From Spirochaetaceae bacterium (GTDB lineage Bacteria; Spirochaetota; Spirochaetia; DSM-27196; SKKC01): a DNA stretch of 26,975 nt. The position numbers were made by a program, and so were the translations under genes. Shown here one piece after another: positions 5,944-13,798 of this stretch. How positions within the stretch are numbered: the stretch's first letter is position 1; every line of letters starts with the position of its first letter. Where the stretch lies: contig PWGF01000546.1 in assembly GCA_003554375.1 (NCBI GenBank), positions 1-26,975 of the forward strand, in the 5' to 3' direction. The notes beneath the pieces were generated by a model, which ran no database searches, was not told where the DNA came from, and was given only the letters and a program-made list of their open reading frames with translations.

Positions 5944-8196
5944 ATGCAAGAGCTCGAGAGCTATCGTGCGGACCGGAAGGCGTTTCTGCCGACGACGTGG
6001 GGCGATCTGGTGGAGCGAGGGTGGGATTCGCCCGAGAACCCGCTTGATTTCGCGATCGTGAGCGGAGACGCGTACGTCGACCATCCGTCGTTTGGGGCGG
6101 CGGTGATCGGGCGCGTGCTGGAGGCGGACGGGTTCCGGGTGGGGATCATTGCGCAGCCGGATTGGCGATCGCCGGAGGACTTTCGCCGGCTGGGGCGGCC
6201 GCGGTTGGGGTTCCTGGTGAGCGCGGGGAACCTGGATTCGATGGTGGCAAACCGCACGGTGAGCGGAAAGCCGCGGCGGCAGGATGCGTACAGCCCCGGG
6301 GGAGTCGGCGGGCGCCGGCCGGACCGGGCTACGCTTGTCTACTGTACGCGTATCCGGGAAGCGTTCAAGAAGGTCGATATCGTGGTCGGGGGGATCGAGG
6401 CGTCGCTCCGGCGGCTTGCGCACTACGACTTCTGGTCGGACCGGGTGCGCCGGTCGCTCCTGCTCGATTCCAAGGCGGATCTCCTGGTCTACGGGATGGG
6501 GGAGCGGGCGGTCGTCCGCATTGCGCGCCGGCTTGCGGCGGGCGAACGAGCGGGGGCGCTGCGCGATGTGCCCGGCACCGTGTGGAAATGCCGCACGGCG
6601 GAGCGTGCATCGGTGGACGAGGTTGCCGAGCGCTTTGGGCGCGCGGTGGTGGAGCTTCCCGACTGGGATGCGCTCCGGGACGCGAACGAAGGCACGCGTG
6701 CGTACGCGGAGAGCTTCCGGGAGCAACACCGGAACACGGATGCGCTCAACGCTGATCTTCTGGTGGAGCGGTACGGGCCGACGCTGGTGGTCCAGAATCC
6801 GCCGGCGTTGCCGCTTGGAGCGGGCGAAAGCCGGGACGGCCCAGGCTCCGCCGAAGGCCCGGGCGCGCCGGATGTTCCGGATGCCCGGCGCCGTCCGGAG
6901 GGCCGGCTCGCGCCGGGCTCCCCTGAGACACCGGATACCGCGGCCCTGCCGAACGAGCTGGACCGGATCTACGAGCTGCCGTATACGCGAACGTTCCACC
7001 CGGACTATCTGGAGGAGGGCGGCGTTCCGGCGATCGAAGAAGTTCGCTTCAGCTTGGTATCGAGCCGCGGCTGTTTCGGGGGATGTAGCTTCTGCTCGCT
7101 GTCGTTCCATCAAGGGCGGCGCGTGACCGCGCGGAGTGTCGAGAGCCTGGTGCGCGAGGCTACGGAGCTCACGAAGCTTCCGGGATTCAAGGGAAACATC
7201 CACGACGTAGGCGGTCCCACCGCGAACTTCCGCCGCCCCTCCTGCCGGAAGCAGGTGACTGCCGGGGTCTGCAAGGACCGCCAGTGCCTCTCCCCCGAGC
7301 CATGCCGGGCGCTGCAGGTCGATCACGAGGAGTACCTGGAGGTGCTCCGCCGGCTCCGCGAGCTGCCCGGGGTGAAGAAGGTGTTCGTCCGCTCCGGCCT
7401 CCGCTTCGACTACCTCATGCTCGACGAGAACTCGACCTTCCTGGAGGAGCTGTGCATGTACCACGTCTCGGGGCGGCTCAAAGTGGCTCCCGAGCACATT
7501 GCGCCTCGTCCGCTCGACGCGATGGGGAAGCCCGGCACGCGGGTTTACCACGACTTTGCGCGCTCGTTTCGCCGGGTGAACCGCGAGCTCGGGAAGAAGC
7601 AGTACCTCGTTCCGTACTTCATCTCGAGCCACCCGGGAACTACGATCGCGGATGCCGTGGCGCTCGCCGAGTACTTCCGCGACAACGGCGGAAGCCCGGA
7701 GCAAGTGCAGGACTTCTATCCCACTCCCGGGACGCTCGCTACCTGTATGTATTACACCGGCATCGATCCCCGGTCCGGGGCCTCCGTCCCCGTGCCCCGC
7801 ACGCCACGCGAGAAGGCGATGCAGCGTGCCCTCCTCCAGTACGACGATCCCAAGAACCACGCCCTTGTCCGCGAAGCGCTCGAGCTGGCCGGGCGCCGGG
7901 ATCTGATCGGCACGGGGAAGAAGTGTCTGGTGCCGCCGGCGTCGCGGCGGGACGCGCCGCCGAGCGCGCGGCCGGAAGGGAAGGCGGGCGCGGGGCGGAA
8001 AGGGCCGTCGAACGCGCGGCCGGACGGAAAGCCGGGCGCGGGGCGGAAGCGGAAAGGGCCGGGCCCGGGGCGGAACGGGAAAGTGGGTCCGGGGCGGGAC
8101 GGGCCGCCGAGCGCGCCGCCGGACGGGAAGGCGGGCTCGCGGCGGAAGCGGAAGAACGGCTCCGGCCGGGGCTCCCGGAAGAGCGTGAGGCGATGA
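5944..8196 (+). CDS. YgiQ family (UPF0313) radical SAM protein
   Basis: 750 aa. The N-terminal YgiQ-specific domain begins LPTTWGDLVERGWDSP and continues with DFAIVSGDAYVDHPSFG and VVGGIEASLRRLAHYDFWSD. The radical SAM core carries the [4Fe-4S] motif CFGGCSFC (C377, C381, C384). The later part (KVFVRSGLRFDYLM, LKVAPEHI, QYLVPYFISSHPG, VQDFYPTPGTLATCMYYTG) is typical of the family. The biochemical reaction of YgiQ is not established. Two oddities stand out. A Gly/Pro/Asp/Arg-rich insertion of about 45 residues (near 287-332) splits the conserved NPPALPL...ELDRIYELPYTR segment. A strongly basic tail after about residue 670 is built on a 12-residue repeat. The start codon has only a weak upstream ribosome site. 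The gene stands alone. Confidence 0.9.
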   Translation: MQELESYRADRKAFLPTTWGDLVERGWDSPENPLDFAIVSGDAYVDHPSFGAAVIGRVLEADGFRVGIIAQPDWRSPEDFRRLGRPRLGFLVSAGNLDSMVANRTVSGKPRRQDAYSPGGVGGRRPDRATLVYCTRIREAFKKVDIVVGGIEASLRRLAHYDFWSDRVRRSLLLDSKADLLVYGMGERAVVRIARRLAAGERAGALRDVPGTVWKCRTAERASVDEVAERFGRAVVELPDWDALRDANEGTRAYAESFREQHRNTDALNADLLVERYGPTLVVQNPPALPLGAGESRDGPGSAEGPGAPDVPDARRRPEGRLAPGSPETPDTAALPNELDRIYELPYTRTFHPDYLEEGGVPAIEEVRFSLVSSRGCFGGCSFCSLSFHQGRRVTARSVESLVREATELTKLPGFKGNIHDVGGPTANFRRPSCRKQVTAGVCKDRQCLSPEPCRALQVDHEEYLEVLRRLRELPGVKKVFVRSGLRFDYLMLDENSTFLEELCMYHVSGRLKVAPEHIAPRPLDAMGKPGTRVYHDFARSFRRVNRELGKKQYLVPYFISSHPGTTIADAVALAEYFRDNGGSPEQVQDFYPTPGTLATCMYYTGIDPRSGASVPVPRTPREKAMQRALLQYDDPKNHALVREALELAGRRDLIGTGKKCLVPPASRRDAPPSARPEGKAGAGRKGPSNARPDGKPGAGRKRKGPGPGRNGKVGPGRDGPPSAPPDGKAGSRRKRKNGSGRGSRKSVRR
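7963..8145 (+). repeat. In-frame 36-base repeats encoding the basic YgiQ tail
   Basis: Three related 36-base units at 7963-7998, 8011-8046 and 8110-8145 encode SARPEGKAGAGR, NARPDGKPGAGR and SAPPDGKAGSRR. They are separated by further Gly/Arg/Lys-rich codons. The unit keeps the reading frame, so the tail probably grew by duplication. Confidence 0.65.
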
Positions 8197-8345
8197 TTGT
8201 TGGTGGGGTGGGAGCGGGCTGGGGCGCCGACATCGTAACGCGGAAGATCCGGGCGTGCCGCCGGCTCAGGCTGCATATGCCGGGATCTGTCCCGTTGACT
8301 ACCCCGGAACAGAGGCGGTGCCGCGCGGGTTGGTCCCCGCCCCTG

Positions 8346-8440
8346 GAGCCGGCGGATATGCGCGCCCCTTCGCCCAAGCCGGCTCGCAGCCTTTTCTCGG
8401 CGTGCTGGGCCACCCTCCTAACGTCAGCGGTTCCCAGCAC
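8346..8440 (+). terminator. Two stem-loops downstream of the YgiQ gene
   Basis: GAGCCGGC (8346-8353) pairs with GCCGGCTC (8378-8385), followed by a TTTT at 8392-8395. GTGCTGGG (8402-8409) pairs with CCCAGCAC (8433-8440). Both loops exceed 20 bases, so a classical intrinsic terminator is uncertain. The rest of 8197-8345 shows nothing I can name. Confidence 0.3.
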
Positions 8441-8459
8441 ATGCTCTGTCTTAGGGATC

Positions 8460-8519
8460 TTCATACAATCTTGACAGGCCCTTGCAATGTCTTGGTAGTT
8501 GCTTAACACATCCTTGACA
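8460..8519 (+). promoter_or_regulatory. Tandem PhoB/PhoP-box array upstream of the metallopeptidase gene
   Basis: Six hexamers begin at 8460, 8471, 8482, 8492, 8503 and 8514: TTCATA, TTGACA, TTGCAA, TTGGTA, TTAACA, TTGACA. The steps are 11, 11, 10, 11 and 11 bases, and each hexamer is preceded by C. The pattern (TTNACA-like hexamers one helical turn apart) matches the binding mode of OmpR/PhoB-family regulators. The last TTGACA also has -35 character, with TACGTT 18 bases downstream (8538-8543) as a possible -10. The regulator would be the PhoB encoded at 11352-12059. Confidence 0.6.
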
Positions 8520-8564
8520 AAGCCCGCCTGTGAGCCCTACGTTGGAAGGTAGAGGAGGCTCCGT

Positions 8565-9656
8565 ATGAGACATCTCCGGCGCGTCATCACTGTGGCTCCC
8601 CTCCTTCTGATGCTAGCCTTCCTTGCCGGTACGTATGTCGCCGTGGATGGTTCCTACATTGTGCGGCAGGCCGTGGGCTTCTACCGGACCGTCGTTTTAG
8701 CTCGCGATATTGACGCCGTTCGCGCTGAGGAAGATCTGGATCCCGAGACCGAAGAGTTCTTCGACCGGGTGGAGGAGATCCGCCGGTTTGCAGTCGAAGA
8801 GCTTGGCCTTGAATCAAGCGGGAACTTCACCCGTTACAGCAAAGTTGAGGGTGACCATCTGGCAACCGTGGTCCAGGTGGTGCGCGACGATCGGATGCAT
8901 CGCGGTACGTGGAACTATCCGGTCGTGGGCGATCTCTTCTATCGCGGCTATTACAACACGGCGGAAGCCGTGAGTACCGCGCGCCGGCTTCGCTCCCAAG
9001 GATACGACGTGCTCGTCCGGCAGGTCGACGCGTTCAGCAGCCTCGGTTACTTCTCCGATCCCGTGTACAGCTTCATGAAGGAGTACGACGACTACCGGCT
9101 CGCCAACCTCATCATCCACGAGGAGATGCACGCGACCGTATGGCTCGATGGGAAGAACGCGTACAACGAGGAGATTGCCACTTTCGTCGGCGACGAAGGC
9201 GCCGCGCTCTTCGTCCGGGAAAAGTATGGCGCCGACTCTGAGGAATACCAGGCCGTGGCGCAGGGACGGGCGGACCGGCGCACCTACCGCGCGTGGCTGG
9301 ACGAGGTCTACTATGCACTGACCGACGCCTACCGGACCCTGGAAACGCGGGAAGAGCGCTTGGAAGCAAAAGAGGCCATCTTCGGCGAAGCGCGGGATCA
9401 CCTCAAGGACAACTATGACGAGATGTTCCAGACGGATCGCTACCGGGGTGTCGCCGAGCAACCGCTCAATAACGCCCGGGTCGATGCCGGCTATCAGTAC
9501 GGCGGTGACCTCTCGTTGTACTACGATCTTTACGAGGAGCTGGGCTCCGACCTCCCGAAGATGGTCGAGCTTATCCGCAGAACCGAGCTCCACCCGCGAG
9601 CGCCCCGCGAGTTCCTGGCTGCGCAGGTGGAGGAGGAGCTTCCGGCGGACGGTTGA
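8565..9656 (+). CDS. Predicted aminopeptidase / gluzincin-type metallopeptidase (COG4324-like)
   Basis: 363 aa. The N-terminus (residues 5-30) is a hydrophobic anchor or signal peptide. The middle has RDDRMHRGTWNYPVVGDLFYRGYY and FSSLGYFSDPVYSFM, followed by the zinc motif HEEMH (H185, E186, H189) and, after a short spacer, NEEIATF, which supplies the likely third ligand (E202 or E203). This order is that of the putative aminopeptidase family COG4324, normally periplasmic or membrane-bound. The start codon has AGAGGAGG a few bases upstream. The gene is convergent with phoR, with 29 bases between, and is preceded by a tandem Pho-box-like array, so it may be induced by phosphate starvation. The family assignment rests on motif memory; the substrate is unknown. 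Confidence 0.8.
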   Translation: MRHLRRVITVAPLLLMLAFLAGTYVAVDGSYIVRQAVGFYRTVVLARDIDAVRAEEDLDPETEEFFDRVEEIRRFAVEELGLESSGNFTRYSKVEGDHLATVVQVVRDDRMHRGTWNYPVVGDLFYRGYYNTAEAVSTARRLRSQGYDVLVRQVDAFSSLGYFSDPVYSFMKEYDDYRLANLIIHEEMHATVWLDGKNAYNEEIATFVGDEGAALFVREKYGADSEEYQAVAQGRADRRTYRAWLDEVYYALTDAYRTLETREERLEAKEAIFGEARDHLKDNYDEMFQTDRYRGVAEQPLNNARVDAGYQYGGDLSLYYDLYEELGSDLPKMVELIRRTELHPRAPREFLAAQVEEELPADG

Positions 9657-9670
9657 CGCAGGAGAGTTTT

Positions 9671-9684
9671 GCCCCGGCCGGGGC
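9671..9684. terminator. Palindrome between the convergent peptidase and phoR genes
   Basis: A perfect 14-base GC palindrome (GCCCCGG/CCGGGGC) occupies the 29-base gap between two convergent stop codons. Its position suits a shared bidirectional terminator, although no T-run follows on either strand. Confidence 0.4.
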
Positions 9685-9685
9685 G

Positions 9686-11269
9686 CTACCGTTCGCCACG
9701 CTCGTGATGGGCGACGGCTCGGTCCGAACCGGCGGCGCGCGGGATCCGGAGAGTAAACGTACTTCCGGTGCCGACCGTGCTCCGTACGTCCACCGAGCCT
9801 CCGTGCGCGAGGGCGATATGCTTGACGATGGCAAGGCCGAGTCCGGTGCCGCCGAGCTTTCTGCTCCGTGCCCTATCGACGCGGTAGAAGCGCTCGAAGA
9901 TTCGCGAGAGGGCGTAGGGGGGAATCCCGGGGCCGTCATCGGCGACGGCGATCTCCACTGCTTCCGGGAGCCCGTGAAGTGAGATCGTCACCGTGCCGCC
10001 CGACTCGCCGTATTTCACGGCGTTTCCCACGAGGTTGTCGACCGCCTGTTCGATGAGGCCGGCGTCTACTTCCGCGGTACAGTGCGGACTCAACGCGAGG
10101 TCCAAGCGCACGGCGTTCTCCGCTGCCGCGGCGCGCCACGTTTCGACTACTCGCTTCACGGGTCCGGCGAGGTCCGTGCTCTCACGCGGGATTTCTAGGT
10201 CGGTCTGCTCGAGGCGGCTGAGGCTGAGGAGATCCTCGATGATGGCGTTGAGCCGCTCGGTGTTCCGGCGAACCGCATCCAGAAAGCGCGTCGCTTCTTC
10301 CAAAGCTCCGGGCGAAGAACCATGCTGCGAGTCTTCGCCGGTCGGGGGCGCCTCGGGCTGGAGCCGCGAGTCTTGGGCCGCGTCGGCCGCGGTTGTTGTA
10401 TCGGCTGCGGTTGCTGCATCGGGCGGGGGCGCTGCATCGGGCGGGGCGGAGGACTGGGCGGCGACTATTTCGCTGACGGTCTCCGCGTATCCGGCGATGC
10501 TGGTTATCGGGGTCTTGAGCTCGTGGCTCACGTTGGCGACGAAGTCTTTCCGAATGTCTTCCAGGCGCTTGAGCCGGGTGATATCGTGGAGAACCAGGAG
10601 AAGGCCGAGGCGCGGGTCCGCATCCGAGCGGAGCGGCGTCCCGTGCACCTGGATCATGCGAAGATCGTCCAGGTATATCGTGATGTTCCGTTCGATGGGC
10701 CCGCTTGCGATGGCGACCTCGTCCGCTACCGCCGCCAACTCGCTGCTGCGAAACACATCGAGAAGCGAGCGTCCGATCGCCTCGGACGGCCGGCACCGTG
10801 CAAGCCGGGCTGCCGCTTCGTTGGCGGAGCGAACGCGGTTGGCTGCGTCGAGGACCACGACTCCCTCCACCATGCTGGAAAGGATGGCTTCGAGCTCGCT
10901 GTGCTGGCGGCTGATGGTGGCGATGCGCCACTTCAGCTGAGCGGCCATGCTGTTGAGCGCCTCCGCGAGCTCGCCGAGCTCGCTCGGCTCCTCGATCGAA
11001 AGACGGAAATCGAGGTCCCCGTCCGCGTAGTGACGGGCCGCGGTTCGTACCGCTCGCAGCGGTTTCCCGAGCCTGGCGAATGCCCAGAGACTCGACCCGG
11101 TGACTGCCGCCACGATCAGAATCGCCCCAAGAAGGAGCGTGAGCGTCTGTTGAGGCCCTTCCAAGAACCTGAGACCGGCGGTAGCAATTGCCAGACCAAC
11201 TGCTACCGCCACGGTCACCGAGAGGAGGTGGACCGGAACGACGCGGGTCAAAAGGGTTCGGCTCTTCAT
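9686..11269 (-). CDS. phoR: Phosphate-regulon sensor histidine kinase
   Basis: 527 aa inner-membrane kinase. Two N-terminal membrane segments (about 11-33 and 43-65) lie close together, so there is little periplasmic sensing domain, as in PhoR. A HAMP-like linker (about 66-118) and a PAS domain (about 125-232) follow. The dimerisation domain has the phospho-acceptor H249 in FVANVSHELKTP, and the ATPase domain has the N box (DNLVGNAVKY, 411-420), DDGPGI (444-449) and GGTGLGLAIVKH (473-484). The striking oddity is an insertion of about 54 residues (270-323) rich in Ala, Pro, Asp and Thr, between the H-box helix and the second helix (ATRFLDAVRRNTERLNAIIEDLL). It sits downstream of phoB in the pst-pho operon, after an 82-base gap containing an inverted repeat. 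It should phosphorylate the neighbouring PhoB when phosphate is scarce. Confidence 0.92.
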   Translation of the reverse strand: MKSRTLLTRVVPVHLLSVTVAVAVGLAIATAGLRFLEGPQQTLTLLLGAILIVAAVTGSSLWAFARLGKPLRAVRTAARHYADGDLDFRLSIEEPSELGELAEALNSMAAQLKWRIATISRQHSELEAILSSMVEGVVVLDAANRVRSANEAAARLARCRPSEAIGRSLLDVFRSSELAAVADEVAIASGPIERNITIYLDDLRMIQVHGTPLRSDADPRLGLLLVLHDITRLKRLEDIRKDFVANVSHELKTPITSIAGYAETVSEIVAAQSSAPPDAAPPPDAATAADTTTAADAAQDSRLQPEAPPTGEDSQHGSSPGALEEATRFLDAVRRNTERLNAIIEDLLSLSRLEQTDLEIPRESTDLAGPVKRVVETWRAAAAENAVRLDLALSPHCTAEVDAGLIEQAVDNLVGNAVKYGESGGTVTISLHGLPEAVEIAVADDGPGIPPYALSRIFERFYRVDRARSRKLGGTGLGLAIVKHIALAHGGSVDVRSTVGTGSTFTLRIPRAAGSDRAVAHHERGER

Positions 11270-11351
11270 ATCTCTCTCATTAGCCCTTCGGACGCCGGCT
11301 TATCCGGTGGGAGTCCGGCGTGCGGAGCGGACTCAGGTTTTGCGCCGCGCC

Positions 11352-12059
11352 CTATTCCGGCGCTTCACCTGGGTCCAACCGGTAGCCGACGCCGCGCACG
11401 GTACGAATGCAGTCGCCGCACTCGCCGAGCTTCCTTCGCAATCCCAATACCTGGACGTCCACGGCACGCTCCGTTACCGCGTAATCCGTGCCGTGTATGG
11501 CGTCGATGATCTGCGCCCTGGAATAGACCCATTCAGGGTGAGAAGCCAGAAAGCGGAGGATTGCAAACTCCGTCGCGCTCAGCCGGACTTCGTGTTCGCC
11601 GCACCAGACCTGGTGTCGTCGCGGATCGAGCGTGAGTTTCCCAAGCCGGACTTGCTCCGTTGCCCCCTTCGGGCGTGCCTCCCCACGGCGGCGGAGAACC
11701 GCCTTCAGACGTGCCGAGAGCACCCGCGGGCTAAACGGTTTGGTAAGGTAGTCGTCGGCACCCAATTCGAGTCCGGCCACCACATCGGCATCCTCGCTCT
11801 TGGCGGTAAGCATGAGGATGGGGACGCCCGCCGTTGCCGTGTCCGCCTTCAGCTCCTTGCAGACGGTAAGCCCATCCATCTCCGGAAGCATGAGATCGAG
11901 TACGATTGCCGCGGGCAACAGCTCGCGTGCCCGAGCAAGAGCTTCCTCCCCAGTGTGCACGGTCACGACCGAATACCCATCGCGGTCCAGGTTGTACCGA
12001 ACCAGCTCGAGGATATCGTCCTCGTCGTCGACTACCAGGATGGTACCCCGGCTACTCAC
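11352..12059 (-). CDS. phoB: Phosphate-regulon response regulator (OmpR/PhoB family)
   Basis: 235 aa. The receiver domain has the acidic pair D11/D12, phospho-acceptor D55 in VLDLMLPEMDG, switch residue T85 and K107 in LTKPF. A linker leads to a winged-helix DNA-binding domain (about 135-230) containing LSATEFAILRFLASHPEWVYSR and VDVQVLGLRRKLG, ending in IRTVRGVGYRL. The start is a GTG at 12059, with AGAGGAG eight bases upstream overlapping the stop region of phoU. The operon position between phoU and phoR makes PhoB more likely than another OmpR-type regulator. It is the natural candidate to bind the 11-bp repeat arrays at 8460-8519 and 16877-16942. Confidence 0.93.
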   Translation of the reverse strand: MSSRGTILVVDDEDDILELVRYNLDRDGYSVVTVHTGEEALARARELLPAAIVLDLMLPEMDGLTVCKELKADTATAGVPILMLTAKSEDADVVAGLELGADDYLTKPFSPRVLSARLKAVLRRRGEARPKGATEQVRLGKLTLDPRRHQVWCGEHEVRLSATEFAILRFLASHPEWVYSRAQIIDAIHGTDYAVTERAVDVQVLGLRRKLGECGDCIRTVRGVGYRLDPGEAPE

Positions 12060-12072
12060 TGCGCTTACTCCT

Positions 12073-12714
12073 CTACCGGTCGAACTCTACACGTTCGCCC
12101 GTACGGGCGTACAGAATCCACTCGCACATGTTGGTAACATGATCGCCGATGCGCTCCATGAATCGGCTCAACATGATGATGTGCTCGCCGGCCTCGATCT
12201 TATCGCCCCGCGACTTCATCGTGGTGAGCGCGTCCTGGGTAAGTCCCCGGTGGATCTCGTCGACGAGCTGGTCCCGTTCGCCCACTTCGCGCGCCTTGTC
12301 GGCGTCGCGGTCGATGAATGCCGTCAGGGCATCGTGTACCATGGCAAGCACCTTGTCTCCGAGCTCCCGGATTTGCGGCAGCATCGCGCTGTATTCGGTG
12401 CCTGCAACCTCCTCGAGCGTGCGCGCGATGTGCCGGGCGTGGTCCCCAATGCGCTCGAGCTCCGTTACCGTCTTGATACACGATACCACGTCGCGCAGGT
12501 CGCTCCCCGTCGGTTGCATCTCCTGGATAACTGTAATGCAGCGGTCCTCGATCTCGGCCTGCATCGCGTCGATGCGCTCGTCCTCGTCGATTACGGTCGT
12601 TGCCAGGGTCGTGTCCCAGTTGGACAGGGCAATGAGGGCCTTTCGCAGCGCCTCCTCAACGAGCGAACCCATGCGCAGTAAGGTCTCGTACAGTGTGTCC
12701 AGCTGTTTTGTCAC
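12073..12714 (-). CDS. phoU: Phosphate signalling complex protein PhoU
   Basis: 213 aa, all-helical, with the duplicated PhoU fold. The first repeat carries ELERIGDHARHIAR and the second FMERIGDHVTNMCEW, each with the E(x)ERIGDH metal-cluster signature. PhoU links the Pst transporter to PhoR and keeps the kinase inactive when phosphate is plentiful. The start is a GTG at 12714, with AAGGAG ten bases upstream. It lies 114 bases after pstB in the same orientation and 13 bases before phoB, so it is co-transcribed with both. Confidence 0.95.
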   Translation of the reverse strand: MTKQLDTLYETLLRMGSLVEEALRKALIALSNWDTTLATTVIDEDERIDAMQAEIEDRCITVIQEMQPTGSDLRDVVSCIKTVTELERIGDHARHIARTLEEVAGTEYSAMLPQIRELGDKVLAMVHDALTAFIDRDADKAREVGERDQLVDEIHRGLTQDALTTMKSRGDKIEAGEHIIMLSRFMERIGDHVTNMCEWILYARTGERVEFDR

Positions 12715-12828
12715 CTTGTTTTCGCTCCTTGTTCCGATGCGCCGTGGCTCGGCGCGCCCGTGGTGAACCGCCTCCCTCTCCCGATCCGGGGTGCGGACGA
12801 GCGGCGTTTCCGGGCGCGGTGTGCCGGT

Positions 12829-13707
12829 TCAACCGAAGCGCCCGCTTATGTACTCCGCCGTCCGTTCCTCGGCCGGAGCTTCGAAGATCCGGCTCGTGGG
12901 CCCGAGTTCAATAAGCGCTCCCAGGTAGAAGAACGCCGTGTAGTCCGATAGGCGGGCAGCCTGTTGCATGTTGTGGGTAACGATCACGAGCGTCACTTCC
13001 TTCTTGAGCTCCACCATGAGCTCTTCGATGTGCCCCGTCGACTTGGGGTCCAGCGAGCTCGTAGGCTCGTCCATGAGGAGCACGTCCGGTTCCACCGCCA
13101 GCGCGCGTGCTATGGAGAGTCGCTGCTGCTGTCCGCCCGAAAGATCTCGTCCTCCGGTCTTGAGACGGTCCTTTACTTCATCCCACAGCCCGGCCTGGCG
13201 GAGCGAGCGTTCGGCAACTCCGTCCAGAACGCTTCGTTTCCGTACTCCCACGAGCTTCAAGCCCGCTACCACGTTATCGTAGATGGACATCGTGGGGAAC
13301 GGGCTCGGTTTCTGAAAGACCATTCCAATCCGTCGGCGAACGACGATTGGGTCCACGCCGGGGCCGTAGATGTCTTCGCCGTCGAGCAGGACCTGCCCGC
13401 TGACGTGGGCCCCGGGGGTCAGGTCATGCATCCGGTTGAGTGCGCGGAGGTACGTGGTCTTCCCGCATCCGGAGGGCCCAATGAGGGCAGTTACCCGGTT
13501 GGCATGGACCGGCATCGTGATATCGGCAACACCGACCGCGCCCCCGCCGTACCGCACGGAGAGTGCGCGTGTTTCCAGCCGCGGGTGTGCGCCGTGCGCC
13601 GGCGTGCCGGCGGTCTGTTCCTGGACCACGGGCTGCCCGGACGAGGCGCCGCCGCGGACGGCGACGTTATTCGTTGGAACGCTTTGTACAGCTGCAAGGC
13701 TCATCAT
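12829..13707 (-). CDS. pstB: Phosphate ABC transporter ATP-binding protein PstB
   Basis: ATPase of the PstSCAB high-affinity phosphate importer. Motifs: Walker A GPSGCGKTT, the PstB-typical LRALNRMHDL and VFQKPSPFPTMSIYDNV, signature LSGGQQQRLSIARAL, Walker B VLLMDEPTSSLDP, and the switch histidine in VTHNMQQA. I start at the ATG ATG pair at 13707-13702, because AAGGAG lies just upstream; an in-frame ATG at 13737 has no such site. Even so, about 40 residues (Gln/Val/Ala/Gly/Pro-rich) precede the normal PstB start, so the protein is about 292 aa rather than 250-260. The 5' end overlaps a candidate small ORF in another frame. It follows pstA and precedes phoU. Confidence 0.94.
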   Translation of the reverse strand: MMSLAAVQSVPTNNVAVRGGASSGQPVVQEQTAGTPAHGAHPRLETRALSVRYGGGAVGVADITMPVHANRVTALIGPSGCGKTTYLRALNRMHDLTPGAHVSGQVLLDGEDIYGPGVDPIVVRRRIGMVFQKPSPFPTMSIYDNVVAGLKLVGVRKRSVLDGVAERSLRQAGLWDEVKDRLKTGGRDLSGGQQQRLSIARALAVEPDVLLMDEPTSSLDPKSTGHIEELMVELKKEVTLVIVTHNMQQAARLSDYTAFFYLGALIELGPTSRIFEAPAEERTAEYISGRFG

Positions 13708-13798
13708 AGTGGGGCTCCTTCTCGTATTCGTGTTCATAGTCTTGCGGGTATTCGTTGAGTTTGTACGTGACGACTCTCTTGGTGGATTCCGATATCAC
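13667..13798 (-). CDS. Candidate 43-aa small protein between pstA and pstB
   Basis: The GTG at 13798-13796 overlaps the TGA of pstA (GTGA arrangement) and has GGAGGG at 13812-13807, eight bases upstream. The frame stays open for 43 codons, ends in TAA at 13669-13667, and overlaps the first bases of pstB. The peptide is charged and tyrosine-rich (NEYPQDYEHEYEKEPHYDE) and ends near CSC followed by TKRSNE, which could bind a metal. It fills the only gap between pstA and pstB. I recognise no family; the evidence is the ribosome site, the stop-start overlap and the unusual composition. It could instead be the untranslated leader of pstB. Confidence 0.4.
   Translation of the reverse strand: MISESTKRVVTYKLNEYPQDYEHEYEKEPHYDEPCSCTKRSNE

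Noticed and set aside
5845..7860. A 671-codon open frame on the minus strand, opposite the YgiQ gene
   Set aside because: It is exactly antisense to a well-recognised radical SAM protein, rich in Arg/Pro/His, and has no domain; GC-rich genomes give such mirror frames.
8471..8487. Possible sigma-54 promoter (TTGACAGGCCCTTGC)
   Set aside because: The GG/GC dinucleotides do not sit at the required spacing; the 11-bp hexamer phase explains the sequence better.
10322..11509. 395-codon plus-strand frame across phoR and phoB
   Set aside because: It is antisense to two clear regulatory genes and has no recognisable domain.
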